Assembly (NCBI RefSeq): GCF_001457475.1
Contig: NZ_LN831029.1
Span: 1,488,001-1,552,000 of the forward strand
From: Achromobacter xylosoxidans
GTDB lineage: Bacteria; Pseudomonadota; Gammaproteobacteria; Burkholderiales; Burkholderiaceae_B
Length of the DNA stretch: 64,000 nucleotides
Reading direction: 5' to 3'
Translations under genes and position numbers: made by a program
The notes under the pieces: generated by a model
Seen by the model: the letters and a program-made list of their open reading frames with translations, nothing else
Databases searched by the model: none
Told to the model about the DNA's origin: nothing
Shown: piece after piece, positions 1-7,859 of the stretch
Layout of the letters: each line of letters opens with the position of its first letter
Numbering within the stretch: position 1 is the first letter of the stretch

Positions 1-192
1 CGCGCCGAGCCGGACACGGCCAAGCGCCGCGCCCTGTACGACCAGGTGCTGTCGGTGATGCAGGACCAGCGTCCCATCGTCTACCTGTTCTACCTGCCGT
101 GGACCTTCGGCACGCAGAAGAAGCTGGAAGGCTTCGTGCCGTATCCCGATGGCCTGATTCGCCTGAAGGGCGTCACCCTGGCCGGGAAGTAG
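1..192 (+). CDS. Peptide/dipeptide ABC transporter substrate-binding protein, C-terminal end (partial)
   Basis: Reading frame 1 is open from the first base to a TAG at 190-192 and gives the last 63 residues of a protein whose start lies outside the window. The tail, with segments such as YDQVLSVMQDQRP and YLFYLPWTFG and ending VTLAGK, looks like the C-terminal lobe of family 5 extracellular solute-binding proteins that deliver oligopeptides to Dpp/Opp-type importers. A rho-independent terminator follows directly, so this may be the last gene of its operon. The family call rests on a short tail only. Confidence 0.6.
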   Translation, partial: RAEPDTAKRRALYDQVLSVMQDQRPIVYLFYLPWTFGTQKKLEGFVPYPDGLIRLKGVTLAGK

Positions 193-205
193 CATCGAGC
201 CAGAC

Positions 206-233
206 ACGGGATCCGGTTGCGGGTCCCGTTTTT
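206..233 (+). terminator. Intrinsic terminator after the solute-binding protein gene
   Basis: Inverted repeat ACGGGATCC (206-214) and GGGTCCCGT (221-229), nine pairs including one G-T, with a six-base loop, followed by TTTTT. It lies 14 bases after the stop codon and separates this gene from the gamma-glutamyltransferase gene. Confidence 0.8.
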
Positions 234-284
234 ACTTGTCTCTCGCGGCCGCCGGCCTCGCGCCGTCCGCAACAGGATCGCACC

Positions 285-2087
285 ATGATGTTTACGACTC
301 GCCCGGAAATCCTCGGCACCTTTGGTGTCGTGACGTCCACCCATTGGCTGGCCAGCTCGGCCGGCATGTCGCTGCTGGAGCGCGGCGGCAACGCGTTCGA
401 CGCCTGTGTCGCCTCGGCCTTCGTGCTGCAGGTGGTCGAGCCCCACCTGGTCGGCCCGGCCGGCGAAGTGCCGGCGGTGTTCTATTCCGCCCGCACCGGC
501 CGCGTCGAAGTGCTGTGCGGCCAGGGCGCCACGCCCGCCGCCGCCACGCTCGAGCGCTACCGCGCCGAAGGCCTCGCGCTGATCCCCGGCAACGGCCTGC
601 TGGCCACCGTGATCCCCGGCGCCTTCGATGCCTGGATGCAGCTGCTGCGCGACCACGGCACGATGCGCGTGCGCGACGTGCTGGAACCCGCCATCTACTA
701 CGCCGAACACGGCCACGCGCTGATGCCGCGTATCTCCAACACCATCGCCGGCCTGAAGGACTTCTTCCAGGCCCACTGGCCCACCTCCGCGCAGGTCTAC
801 CTGCCCGGCGGCAACGTGCCCGAGGCCCGCAAGCTGTTCCGCAACCCGGCGCTGGCCGCCACCTGGACCCGCGTGCTGCGGGAAGCGGAACAGGCCGGCG
901 CCGACCGCGAGCGCCAGATCGAGGCGGCCCGCGACGCCTTCTACCGCGGCTTCGTGGCCGAGGCCATCGACAGGTTCGCGCGCGGCAACGAGGTCATGGA
1001 CGAAAGCGGCCAGCGCCATCGCGGCGTGATCACCGCCGACGACCTGGCCGGCTGGTCGGCCAGCTACGACCAGCCCGCCACCTATGACTACCACGGCTAC
1101 ACCGTGGCCAAGGCGGGCGCCTGGAGCCAGGGGCCGGTATTCCTGCAGACCCTGGCGCTGCTCAAGGACATGGACCTGGCCGGCGTCGGCCCGACCAGCG
1201 CCGAGTTCGTGCACCGCGTCACCGAAGCCATGAAGCTGGCCTTCGCCGACCGCGAGGCCTACTACGGCGATCCCGCCTTCGTCGACGTGCCGCTGGCGCA
1301 ACTGCTGTCCGACGAGTACAACGACGCGCGCCGCGCCCTCATCGGCGAGCAAGCCTCGCAGGACCTGCGGCCCGGACAGATCCCCGGTTTCGAGGCGCAG
1401 GTGGCGCGCGTGATGGACACCCTGCAGCGGCTGTCCAAGGTGTCGGCCCCCGGCAGCGCGACCAACGAACCGACGCTGGCCGACATGCGCGCCTCGGTCA
1501 AGCGCGGCGACACCACCCACGTGGACGTCATCGACCGCTGGGGCAACATGATCTCGGCCACGCCGTCGGGCGGCTGGTTCCAGTCCTCGCCGGTGATCCC
1601 GGAACTGGGCTTCGGGCTGAACACCCGCGCCCAGATGTTCTGGCTGGAGGAGGGGCTGCCGGGCACGCTGGCGCCGGGCAAGCGTCCACGCACCACGCTG
1701 ACGCCGTCGCTGGCGCTGCGCGAGGGCCGGCCCTATCTCGCATTCGGCACGCCGGGCGGCGACCAGCAGGAGCAATGGCAACTGCTGTTCTTCCTGCGCC
1801 ACGCGCACCATGGCCTGAACCTGCAGGAAGCCATCGACCTGCCGATGTCGCACACCATGCATTTCCCCACCTCGTTCTACCCGCGCGACCGCAAGCCGGG
1901 GCACCTGGCGGTGGAAAGCGGCTTCGGCGCCGAGACCATTGCCGCGCTGCACGCCCGCGGCCACCAGATCGAGGAAGTGCCGCAATGGTCGGTCGGCCGC
2001 CTGACCGCCGCCTCGCGCGACGCCGACGGCCTGCTGCACGCGGCCGCCACGCCGCGCCTGATGCAGGCCTACGCGGTCGGCCGCTGA
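285..2087 (+). CDS. Gamma-glutamyltransferase family protein (Ntn-hydrolase)
   Basis: 600 residues from ATG 285; the frame is open further upstream, but homology-like sequence begins near MMFTTRPEIL and a terminator lies upstream at 206-233. The family comprises self-cleaving N-terminal-nucleophile hydrolases that transfer or hydrolyse gamma-glutamyl groups. The cleavage motif is visible as D409-T410-T411-H412, so T410 should become the first residue and nucleophile of the small subunit. The GTPGGDQQEQ segment matches the usual GSPGG oxyanion region. No signal peptide is seen, so a cytoplasmic protein is likely, unlike E. coli Ggt. The usual NNEMDDF-type segment is replaced by LNTRAQMF, which suggests a hydrolase or acylase-like branch rather than classical glutathione Ggt. 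A peptide-binding protein gene lies upstream. Confidence 0.85.
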   Translation: MMFTTRPEILGTFGVVTSTHWLASSAGMSLLERGGNAFDACVASAFVLQVVEPHLVGPAGEVPAVFYSARTGRVEVLCGQGATPAAATLERYRAEGLALIPGNGLLATVIPGAFDAWMQLLRDHGTMRVRDVLEPAIYYAEHGHALMPRISNTIAGLKDFFQAHWPTSAQVYLPGGNVPEARKLFRNPALAATWTRVLREAEQAGADRERQIEAARDAFYRGFVAEAIDRFARGNEVMDESGQRHRGVITADDLAGWSASYDQPATYDYHGYTVAKAGAWSQGPVFLQTLALLKDMDLAGVGPTSAEFVHRVTEAMKLAFADREAYYGDPAFVDVPLAQLLSDEYNDARRALIGEQASQDLRPGQIPGFEAQVARVMDTLQRLSKVSAPGSATNEPTLADMRASVKRGDTTHVDVIDRWGNMISATPSGGWFQSSPVIPELGFGLNTRAQMFWLEEGLPGTLAPGKRPRTTLTPSLALREGRPYLAFGTPGGDQQEQWQLLFFLRHAHHGLNLQEAIDLPMSHTMHFPTSFYPRDRKPGHLAVESGFGAETIAALHARGHQIEEVPQWSVGRLTAASRDADGLLHAAATPRLMQAYAVGR

Positions 2088-2091
2088 GCCT

Positions 2092-2126
2092 CGTGCCGGC
2101 GCGCCCGCCCGGCGCGCGCCGGCACG
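2092..2126 (+). terminator. Strong GC hairpin after the gamma-glutamyltransferase gene
   Basis: Perfect 12-bp inverted repeat CGTGCCGGCGCG (2092-2103) and CGCGCCGGCACG (2115-2126) with an 11-base loop, five bases after the stop codon. There is no T-tract, so it may act as a weak or factor-assisted terminator or protect the transcript 3' end. Confidence 0.4.
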
Positions 2127-2163
2127 GTTGCGGCGATTTGCCGCCATGGGCTATCTTTTGCCC

Positions 2164-3138
2164 ATGACGCCTATCCAGCAGAGCCCGGCGAGCGGGGCTC
2201 CTCCCCTGACGGGACACGAACCCCTCTTCATCGTCCTGAACACCGGCTCCGGGCGCGGCGACGCGCAAGCGCTGCAGGACATCATCCGCCGCGTGCTCGA
2301 CGAGGCCGGCCGCCGCTTCCAGCTGATGCCGGTCGATGATCCGTCGCGCCTGGTCGCCACCGCCCGCGAGGCCGTGGCCTTGGCGCGCGAGGCTGGCGGC
2401 ATCGTGGTCGCGGCCGGCGGCGACGGCACGCTCAACGCCGTCGCCGGCCAGGTGCTGGGGCAGGGCGTGCCGTTCGGCATCCTGCCGCAAGGCACCTTCA
2501 ATTACTTCGGCCGCCGCTACGGCATCTCGCAGGACACCGAAGCCGCGCTGCGCGGCCTGCTGGGCGGCGAGCTGCGGCCGGTGCAGGTCGGCCTGCTCAA
2601 CGGCCGCCTGTTCCTGGTCAATGCCAGCCTGGGCCTGTACCCGCAACTGCTCGAAGACCGCGAAGCCTACAAGCAGCGCTTCGGCCGCAGCCGCCTGGTG
2701 GCGCTGTGGTCCGGGCTCGTGACGCTGATGCGCGCGCCGCGCCAGCTCAGCCTGCGGCTCGACTACGAAGGCCGCGTGCGCGACCTGCGTTCGCCAACGC
2801 TGGTGGTGGGCAACAATCGCCTGCAACTGGAGCATATCGGCATCGATCCCGCCGAACTGGACCGCGGCCACCTGGTGGCCATGGCGGCGCGGCCGGTCGG
2901 CACGCTGGCGCTGTACGGCCTGTTGCTGCGCGGCCTGTTCAGCCGGCTGGGCGAGGCCGAGCACGTCGTCAGTTTTGCCTTCGACCGTCTGATGGTCTCG
3001 ATCCGTGGGCGCCGCCGCGTCAAGGTCGCCATGGATGGCGAAATATCCTGGATGGACACCCCGCTGGAATTCAAGGTGTCCGACACGCCTCTGCCGCTGG
3101 TGGTGCCGGTCGCCGCCCCGGAAGAGGGGCGGCCATGA
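2164..3138 (+). CDS. Diacylglycerol kinase-like lipid kinase (DAGK catalytic domain)
   Basis: 324 residues from ATG 2164 (MTPIQQSP); an in-frame ATG at 2146 and a possible start at 2128 would only add a poorly conserved leader. The nucleotide-binding motif GGDGTLN of the DAGK/sphingosine-kinase/NAD-kinase superfamily is at residues 85-91, and the N-terminal FIVLNTGSG strand and a GTFNYFGR segment also fit the YegS/DgkB type. These enzymes phosphorylate diacylglycerol or related lipids at the membrane. The stop overlaps the next start (ATGA at 3135), so it is translationally coupled to a metallophosphoesterase gene and then to a PAP2 phosphatase gene. The lipid substrate is not known. Confidence 0.85.
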   Translation: MTPIQQSPASGAPPLTGHEPLFIVLNTGSGRGDAQALQDIIRRVLDEAGRRFQLMPVDDPSRLVATAREAVALAREAGGIVVAAGGDGTLNAVAGQVLGQGVPFGILPQGTFNYFGRRYGISQDTEAALRGLLGGELRPVQVGLLNGRLFLVNASLGLYPQLLEDREAYKQRFGRSRLVALWSGLVTLMRAPRQLSLRLDYEGRVRDLRSPTLVVGNNRLQLEHIGIDPAELDRGHLVAMAARPVGTLALYGLLLRGLFSRLGEAEHVVSFAFDRLMVSIRGRRRVKVAMDGEISWMDTPLEFKVSDTPLPLVVPVAAPEEGRP

Positions 3139-3971
3139 CGCGCATCCTGCAGTTCTCCGACACCCACTTCGGCACCGAGCGCAAGCCGGTGGTCGAGGCC
3201 GCGCTGGACCTGGCCCGATCACTTTCACCCGAATTGGTCGTGATCAGCGGCGACATCACCCAGCGCGCGCGGCGCGGCCAGTTCGCCGCCGCCCGCAAGT
3301 TCATCGAGCGCCTGTCGCTGCCGGTGTTGGCGGTGCCGGGCAATCACGACATTCCGCTCTTCAACCTGTTCGCGCGGGCGCTCAATCCTTACGGCAACTA
3401 CAAGCGCGCGCTCGGCGCCGTGCTCGAGCCGGTCTATGAATCCGACGGGCTGCTGGCCATCGGCGTCAACACCACGCGGCCCCGCCGCCGCAAGGACGGC
3501 GAGATTTCCGATGCGCAGATCGCGCGCGTGGCGCAGCGCCTGCGCCAGGCCAGGCCGGGGCAGTTGCGGGTGGTGGTGGCGCATCACCCGATGCGCGCCA
3601 AGGTCGAATCCGATCACTCCAACCTGCTGATCGGCCGCCAACGTGCGCTGGCCGCCTGGGCCCAGGCCGGGATCGACCTGATCCTGGGGGGGCATATCCA
3701 CCTGCCCTACGTGCTGCCCGCCAGCGTCGACCCGGCCGTGGCCGCCGGCTGGGTGGTGCAGGCCGGCACCGCATGCTCGCGCCGGGTGCGGGGCAATATC
3801 CCCAATTCGGTCAACCTGATCAGTTGCGAAACCACGGGCGATACGCGCGTCTGCCACGTGGAGCGCTGGGACTACGCCGCTGGCGCCCACGCTTTCGTGC
3901 CGGCCGACAGGACGCTGGTCACGACGGCTGGCGGCGATGGCCAGGCCGGCCTGCCGGCGGGGGCGCGATGA
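3135..3971 (+). CDS. Metallophosphoesterase (calcineurin-like)
   Basis: 278 residues. It has the full set of metal-binding motifs: D9-x-H11 in FSDTHFG, SGDI, G69-N70-H71-D72, a VAHHPM histidine motif, and GGH187-I-H189. This is the binuclear metal centre of the calcineurin-like superfamily; by length and motif spacing it resembles the Icc/CpdA and lipid-phosphatase branches, and the substrate cannot be told from sequence. It overlaps its upstream and downstream neighbours by four bases each (ATGA), and both neighbours are lipid-phosphate enzymes. An action on lipid-linked phosphate or diphosphate is therefore plausible, but this is inference. No signal peptide or membrane segment is visible. 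Confidence 0.85.
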   Translation: MTRILQFSDTHFGTERKPVVEAALDLARSLSPELVVISGDITQRARRGQFAAARKFIERLSLPVLAVPGNHDIPLFNLFARALNPYGNYKRALGAVLEPVYESDGLLAIGVNTTRPRRRKDGEISDAQIARVAQRLRQARPGQLRVVVAHHPMRAKVESDHSNLLIGRQRALAAWAQAGIDLILGGHIHLPYVLPASVDPAVAAGWVVQAGTACSRRVRGNIPNSVNLISCETTGDTRVCHVERWDYAAGAHAFVPADRTLVTTAGGDGQAGLPAGAR

Positions 3972-4735
3972 CCGATTCCTGCGCGGCCGGGGTGGCGTCT
4001 CACGCGCTGCTCCTGTTCATGCTGGCGCCGCCGGGCATCGCGCTCGTGGCGGTGTTGCTGGCGCGGGCCTATGTCCGGGCCGCGCCAGCGGCCCGCCTGG
4101 CTGGCTTCGCCGGCGCGGTCGCCCTGGCCTGCGCCGTCTTCCTGTCGCTGGCCGCGGCCGTGACGCGACCGGGCGTGGTGGTCGAGTTCGATAGCGCCCT
4201 GGCAGGCGCCCTGAGCATGTCGATGGCGGATTCCGTGCTGTGGCTGCTGTCGTGGTTCACCACCCTGGGCGATCGCAGCCTGTTGACGGTGCTGGCCATC
4301 GCGATGACGGTCGCATTGCTGTGGCACCGGCAGTGGCGCCTGGCTGCTTTCTGCGCCATTGCCACCGGCGGCGGCGGGGCGCTCAACCGGCTGCTCAAGC
4401 ACGGCTTCGAGCGCGTCCGCCCCGAACATGACCACGGTTTCGCGACGGCATTGGGCTGGAGTTTCCCCAGCGGGCATGCCTCGGCGGCCATGGCGGTGTA
4501 CGGCGCGGCGTGTTACCTGGCCTGGCGTCTCGCGCCTCAGGCCTGGCGGTTGCCAGGCGTGGCGCTGGCCGCCGCGCTGATCATGGCGATCGGGTTGAGC
4601 CGGGTCCTGTTGCAGGTGCACTTCGCCAGCGACGTGGCGGCGGGTTTTGCCATCAGCTTCGCCTGGCTGGCCATTTGCGTGGCCGTGACGGAACGGGCGA
4701 GCGCTTCAGCGCGGCGGGAGCAGCGCATCCAGTAG
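3968..4735 (+). CDS. PAP2-family membrane phosphatase
   Basis: 255 residues with several hydrophobic segments from residue 13 onward. All three acid-phosphatase motifs are present: K144-x6-R151-P152, P167-S168-G169-H170, and S211-R212-x5-H218-x3-D222. These are the catalytic residues of the PAP2/undecaprenyl-diphosphate phosphatase superfamily, which dephosphorylates phosphatidate, phosphatidylglycerol-phosphate or polyprenyl diphosphates with the active site on the outer face of the inner membrane. It is the last gene of the lipid kinase, phosphoesterase and PAP2 unit and is coupled to the preceding gene by ATGA. Its 3' end overlaps the convergent gene by 30 bases, with no terminator between them. 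Confidence 0.88.
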   Translation: MTDSCAAGVASHALLLFMLAPPGIALVAVLLARAYVRAAPAARLAGFAGAVALACAVFLSLAAAVTRPGVVVEFDSALAGALSMSMADSVLWLLSWFTTLGDRSLLTVLAIAMTVALLWHRQWRLAAFCAIATGGGGALNRLLKHGFERVRPEHDHGFATALGWSFPSGHASAAMAVYGAACYLAWRLAPQAWRLPGVALAAALIMAIGLSRVLLQVHFASDVAAGFAISFAWLAICVAVTERASASARREQRIQ

Positions 4736-5140
4736 GCGCGCGTCGGTTCCGCGGATATCCCGCGACCTCAGCGCGGCGCAGGCATAGCGGCCGCCGGCGG
4801 TGGCGATCGCCTGGTCGAGCCGGCGCGCCCGGTCCGGTGGCGGGGGTTCCAGGTCGACGATCAGCTTGCCGGCCACGGGCGCGGTCACTTCGCCGTCGCT
4901 GAAGCGCTCCAGGGTGCGGTCGATCTCGCGTTCGCGCGGCAGCGCCAGCACGATGGTGTCCGACTCGGCCAGGGCTTCACGCGCCGAGGTGGCCAGGGTC
5001 GCGCTGCCGCGGAAGTCCTCGCAGCGGTCCGGGTCGATGTCATAGACCGTCAGGGCGATATCGGGCTCGGCCGCCAGCAGCCGCCGTGCCGCCTGGGTGC
5101 CGGTGCGCCCCATTCCCACGATGCTGATGCGCAGGCTCAT
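4706..5140 (-). CDS. Small NAD(P)-binding Rossmann-fold protein
   Basis: 144 residues. It begins MSLRISIVGMGRTG, a G-x-G-x-x-G dinucleotide-binding fingerprint, followed by a second strand ending in an acidic TVYDID, and later VLALPRE and KLIVDLEPP strands. This matches the N-terminal Rossmann half of the 3-hydroxyisobutyrate/6-phosphogluconate dehydrogenase superfamily. The C-terminal helical catalytic domain is missing, and the gene is too short to hold it. Its start overlaps the stop of the thioesterase gene (ATGA), so it is the last gene of the TetR operon. It may be a sensor or regulatory subunit, or a decayed dehydrogenase; function unknown. Confidence 0.65.
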   Translation of the reverse strand: MSLRISIVGMGRTGTQAARRLLAAEPDIALTVYDIDPDRCEDFRGSATLATSAREALAESDTIVLALPREREIDRTLERFSDGEVTAPVAGKLIVDLEPPPPDRARRLDQAIATAGGRYACAALRSRDIRGTDARLLDALLPPR

Positions 5141-5583
5141 GGCTTGGGCACCGACCAGGTGCTGACGATATGGGCCAGCGGTTCGCCGCCGCCGGCCGCG
5201 GTCAGGATGACCTCGCCCGCCGACAGGCGGCCCACCTTGAGCAGCCGGGCGTCGGCGTGGACCGCCCCGGCCGGGCTCTTGCGCAGGAAGTTGATGGTCA
5301 GGCTGGCGGTGACGGCATGGGCCTGTCCGGTGGCGCCGACCACCGCGGCATACATGGCCAGGTCGGCCAACCCCATCAGCATCGGGCCCGCGACGATCCC
5401 GCCCAGGCGCTGGTGGCTGTCGCGCGCGGGCAGGACGGCGAGGGCGGTGCCGCGGCCGATCCGTTGCACCTCGATGCCCAGCAACAGGGAAAAGGGATGC
5501 TGTTCGGCCAGCAATAGCTGGAAGTCGGCCAGGCTGATCAGTGGCGCCTCGGCCTGGGCGCAGGGCAGGGTGGTGGAGGTCAT
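5137..5583 (-). CDS. PaaI-type hotdog thioesterase family protein
   Basis: 148 residues from ATG 5583, chosen because it overlaps the TetR stop by four bases (ATGA). The segment RLGGIVAGPMLMGLADLAMY corresponds to the conserved HGG...D helix of hotdog acyl-CoA thioesterases, here with Leu-Gly-Gly, followed by the TINFLRKSPAG strand. Such proteins hydrolyse acyl- or aryl-CoA thioesters in the cytoplasm. The upstream TetR regulator suggests expression induced by an acyl-CoA or a related small molecule. Confidence 0.8.
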   Translation of the reverse strand: MTSTTLPCAQAEAPLISLADFQLLLAEQHPFSLLLGIEVQRIGRGTALAVLPARDSHQRLGGIVAGPMLMGLADLAMYAAVVGATGQAHAVTASLTINFLRKSPAGAVHADARLLKVGRLSAGEVILTAAGGGEPLAHIVSTWSVPKP

Positions 5584-6194
5584 CGTTGTTCCAGCGCGTG
5601 GCAATAATGATCCAGCAGGACGTCGGCCTGCTGGCCCAGGGATTTCAGGCGGCGGGTGTGCAGCAGCAACAACAGCCCGATGAGGTAGGTGAAGACGTTC
5701 ATCTGCTCGACCTGCACCGCGCCGGCGGCCCAGGACTTGGTGCGGGCCAGCGCCTGGCCCAGCACGTCGACGCATTGGCGCAGCCGGCCGTTCAGCTGTT
5801 CGTCCATGTCGCGGCCCAGGCCGCGCGGCCCCAGGCCCTGGAACAGGTACAGCCCGAGCGAGAAATCGGTGCGGCGCTCGGCGTAGTAGCCGAAAAAGGC
5901 CAGGATGGCCTGGCGCGCCGCGGCAGCGGGGGCGCAGTCGGCGGTCGCCGCCTGCAGATGCGCATGCAGGCGCTGCAACGATTCGTCCAGCAAGGCGCCG
6001 TACAGGATTTCCTTGCCGGCGAACCAGGGATATATCGCGCCCGTGGTGCAACCGGCTTCCTTGGCGATCGCGCGGATGGTGGTCTTTTCGAGGCCGTCAC
6101 GCTCGAATACGCGCTGCGCGGCGTCCAGGATCATCTGGCGGCGCAGGGCGCTCAGGCGTTCGTTGCGGTCAGCGCGCGGAGTTGAGGTAGGCAT
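5580..6194 (-). CDS. TetR/AcrR family transcriptional regulator
   Basis: 204 residues. The N-terminal helix-turn-helix spans about residues 17-65, with the family pattern I-L-D-A-A-x-x-V-F and TTIRAIAKEAG followed by GAIYPWFAGKE, which is typical of TetR repressors. The C-terminal ligand-binding half is helical and unassigned. It is the first gene of a three-gene overlapping operon with the thioesterase and Rossmann genes, so it probably controls this operon itself. An AT-only 14-bp palindrome in its promoter region is a candidate operator. Confidence 0.88.
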   Translation of the reverse strand: MPTSTPRADRNERLSALRRQMILDAAQRVFERDGLEKTTIRAIAKEAGCTTGAIYPWFAGKEILYGALLDESLQRLHAHLQAATADCAPAAAARQAILAFFGYYAERRTDFSLGLYLFQGLGPRGLGRDMDEQLNGRLRQCVDVLGQALARTKSWAAGAVQVEQMNVFTYLIGLLLLLHTRRLKSLGQQADVLLDHYCHALEQR

Positions 6195-6223
6195 CGGCAG
6201 CCAGGGGATTGAGGTGTTGTTAA

Positions 6224-6250
6224 ATAATATCGACGATTTATTTAAATAAA
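6224..6250 (-). promoter_or_regulatory. Candidate TetR promoter/operator
   Basis: On the reverse strand a TATTAT -10-like box (6224-6229) lies about 30 bases before the TetR start. Directly upstream, 6237-6250 is the perfect palindrome TTTATTTAAATAAA, standing in the expected -10/-35 spacer, where an autorepressor would bind. The sequence is directly seen; its assignment to this regulator is inference. Confidence 0.35.
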
Positions 6251-6632
6251 AACGTTATTAAAGACATCGCCAACCGGCCACGCAAGGGCGCGGGCCGGCG
6301 GGACGGCAGGGCCTCAACCGGGCGCTGGCGGACCGGGGGGAAATCGTTCAAAAGAAATAAGGGCGGTATCAGCGAATTATTGGGGTCAGGGCTGAAAGTC
6401 GCGTGAATACGTGATCGTTTGCAAAATTCAGGGTTAGCCCTAGCGGGATTGGTCTGATGTTGCAATATCCCAACAAGGCTGTCGCAAACCTGCACTTTTC
6501 TGGTGTCTACCATAGCCAGCCCCCCTGATTTTTGATGCAATAGCGTCAACTTCCCTTCGCGGAGTTAGGGGGGCGGCAGGCTGGTTTGCTGGATTGCTGC
6601 TCTTGTCACTCAAATCAACGGAGATTTCTTAA
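6251..6632 (+). promoter_or_regulatory. Porin upstream region with long-range inverted repeat
   Basis: Non-coding interval between the divergent TetR gene and the porin. A reverse open frame at 6238-6549 has no recognisable domain and I do not call it a gene. I could not place a convincing -35/-10 pair. The clearest structure is GCCCCCCT (6519-6526) and AGGGGGGC (6567-6574), an 8-bp perfect inverted repeat with a 40-base loop, about 60 bases before the start. The ribosome-binding site GGAG lies at 6620-6623. Confidence 0.4.
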
Positions 6633-7766
6633 ATGAAAAAGACTCTGCTCGCTGCCGCCCTGCTCGCCGGTTTCGCCGGTGTCGCCCAGGCAGAAACGTC
6701 TGTCACCCTGTACGGCATCATCGACACGGGTATCGGCTACAACAAGATCAGCGGTGCTGGCGATGCCAACGGCAGCCGTATCGGCATGATCAACGGCGTT
6801 CAGAACGGTTCGCGTTGGGGCCTGCGTGGTTCGGAAGATCTGGGTGACGGCCTGCGCGCTGTTTTCCAACTGGAATCGGGTTTCAACTCGGGTAACGGCA
6901 ACTCCGCTCAAGACGGTCGTCTGTTCGGTCGCCAAGCCACCGTCGGTCTGGCCAGCGACAGCTGGGGCCAACTGGACTTCGGTCGTCAAACCAACATCGC
7001 CTCGAAGTACTTCGGTTCGATCGATCCGTTCGGCGCCGGCTTCAACGTCGCCAACATCGGCACCGGCATGAGCGCTGCCAACACCGCTCGCTACGACAAC
7101 ATGGTCATGTACCAAACCCCGTCGTTCAGCGGCTTCCAGTTTGGCGTTGGCTACTCGTTCAGCGCTGATGATCGCAACACCGACGCTCGTCGTTCGGGCT
7201 TCCGCACCGCCGACAACGTCCGTGCCATCACGACCGGTCTGCGTTACGTCAACGGCCCGTTGAACGTGGCTCTGTCCTACGACCAACTGAAGGCTTCGAA
7301 CAAGCAGTTCCAAGACGAAGTCGACGCCACCCCGCGTTCGTACATGATCGGCGGCAGCTACGACTTCGAAGTCGTGAAGCTGGCTCTGGCCTACGCTCGC
7401 ACGACCGATGGCTGGTTCACCACGTCGAATCCGTCGGGTGCTTCGGGCACGCTGGCCAACGGCAATGACCTGGGCTTCACCAACAACTCGTTCGCTGATG
7501 GCTTCAAGGCCAACTCGTACATGCTGGGTCTGTCGGCCCCGATCGGCGGTGCTTCGAGCCTGTTCGGTTCGTGGCAACGTGTCGATCCGTCGAACGACAA
7601 GCTGACGGGCGACGACGCCACGATGAACGTGTACTCGCTGGGCTACACCTACGACCTGTCCAAGCGTACCAACCTGTACGCCTACGGTTCGTACTCGAAG
7701 AACTACGCCTTCAACGATGGCGTCAAGGCGACCGCCGTCGGCGTCGGCCTGCGTCACCGCTTCTAA
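6633..7766 (+). CDS. General outer-membrane porin (Gram-negative porin family)
   Basis: 377 residues. A signal peptide MKKTLLAAALLAGFAGVAQA is followed by mature ETSVTLYGIIDTG, the canonical start of betaproteobacterial trimeric 16-stranded porins, and the chain ends GVGLRHRF with the terminal Phe needed for BAM-dependent assembly. It forms a diffusion channel for small hydrophilic solutes. The codon choice is unlike the neighbours: frequent CGT, GGT and GCT instead of GC-ending codons, which fits very high expression. A strong terminator follows. In Bordetella a porin of this type stands directly before nuoA, as here. Confidence 0.95.
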   Translation: MKKTLLAAALLAGFAGVAQAETSVTLYGIIDTGIGYNKISGAGDANGSRIGMINGVQNGSRWGLRGSEDLGDGLRAVFQLESGFNSGNGNSAQDGRLFGRQATVGLASDSWGQLDFGRQTNIASKYFGSIDPFGAGFNVANIGTGMSAANTARYDNMVMYQTPSFSGFQFGVGYSFSADDRNTDARRSGFRTADNVRAITTGLRYVNGPLNVALSYDQLKASNKQFQDEVDATPRSYMIGGSYDFEVVKLALAYARTTDGWFTTSNPSGASGTLANGNDLGFTNNSFADGFKANSYMLGLSAPIGGASSLFGSWQRVDPSNDKLTGDDATMNVYSLGYTYDLSKRTNLYAYGSYSKNYAFNDGVKATAVGVGLRHRF

Positions 7767-7810
7767 TCGAAAGCAGGGCGCAAGTCCTGCCTCGATTCGT
7801 AGTGCATGAG

Positions 7811-7859
7811 CGGGCTTCGGCCCGTTCATATGAAGCCACCCTCCGGGGTGGCTTTTTTT
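7811..7859 (+). terminator. Double terminator after the porin
   Basis: Two hairpins stand in series. The first, CGGGC-TTCG-GCCCG (7811-7824), has an extra-stable UUCG tetraloop. The second, AAGCCACC (7833-7840) paired with GGTGGCTT (7847-7854) and continuing into a run of T, is a classical rho-independent terminator. It insulates the nuo operon from strong porin transcription. Confidence 0.85.

Noticed and set aside
90..2147. 685-codon open frame opposite the gamma-glutamyltransferase gene
   Set aside because: A shadow caused by high third-position GC; composition is low-complexity Gly/Arg/Ala/His and no domain is visible, while the forward frame has clear catalytic motifs.
6238..6549. 103-codon reverse frame in the porin upstream region
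   Set aside because: No domain, no ribosome-binding site and it covers the regulatory region; composition looks non-coding.
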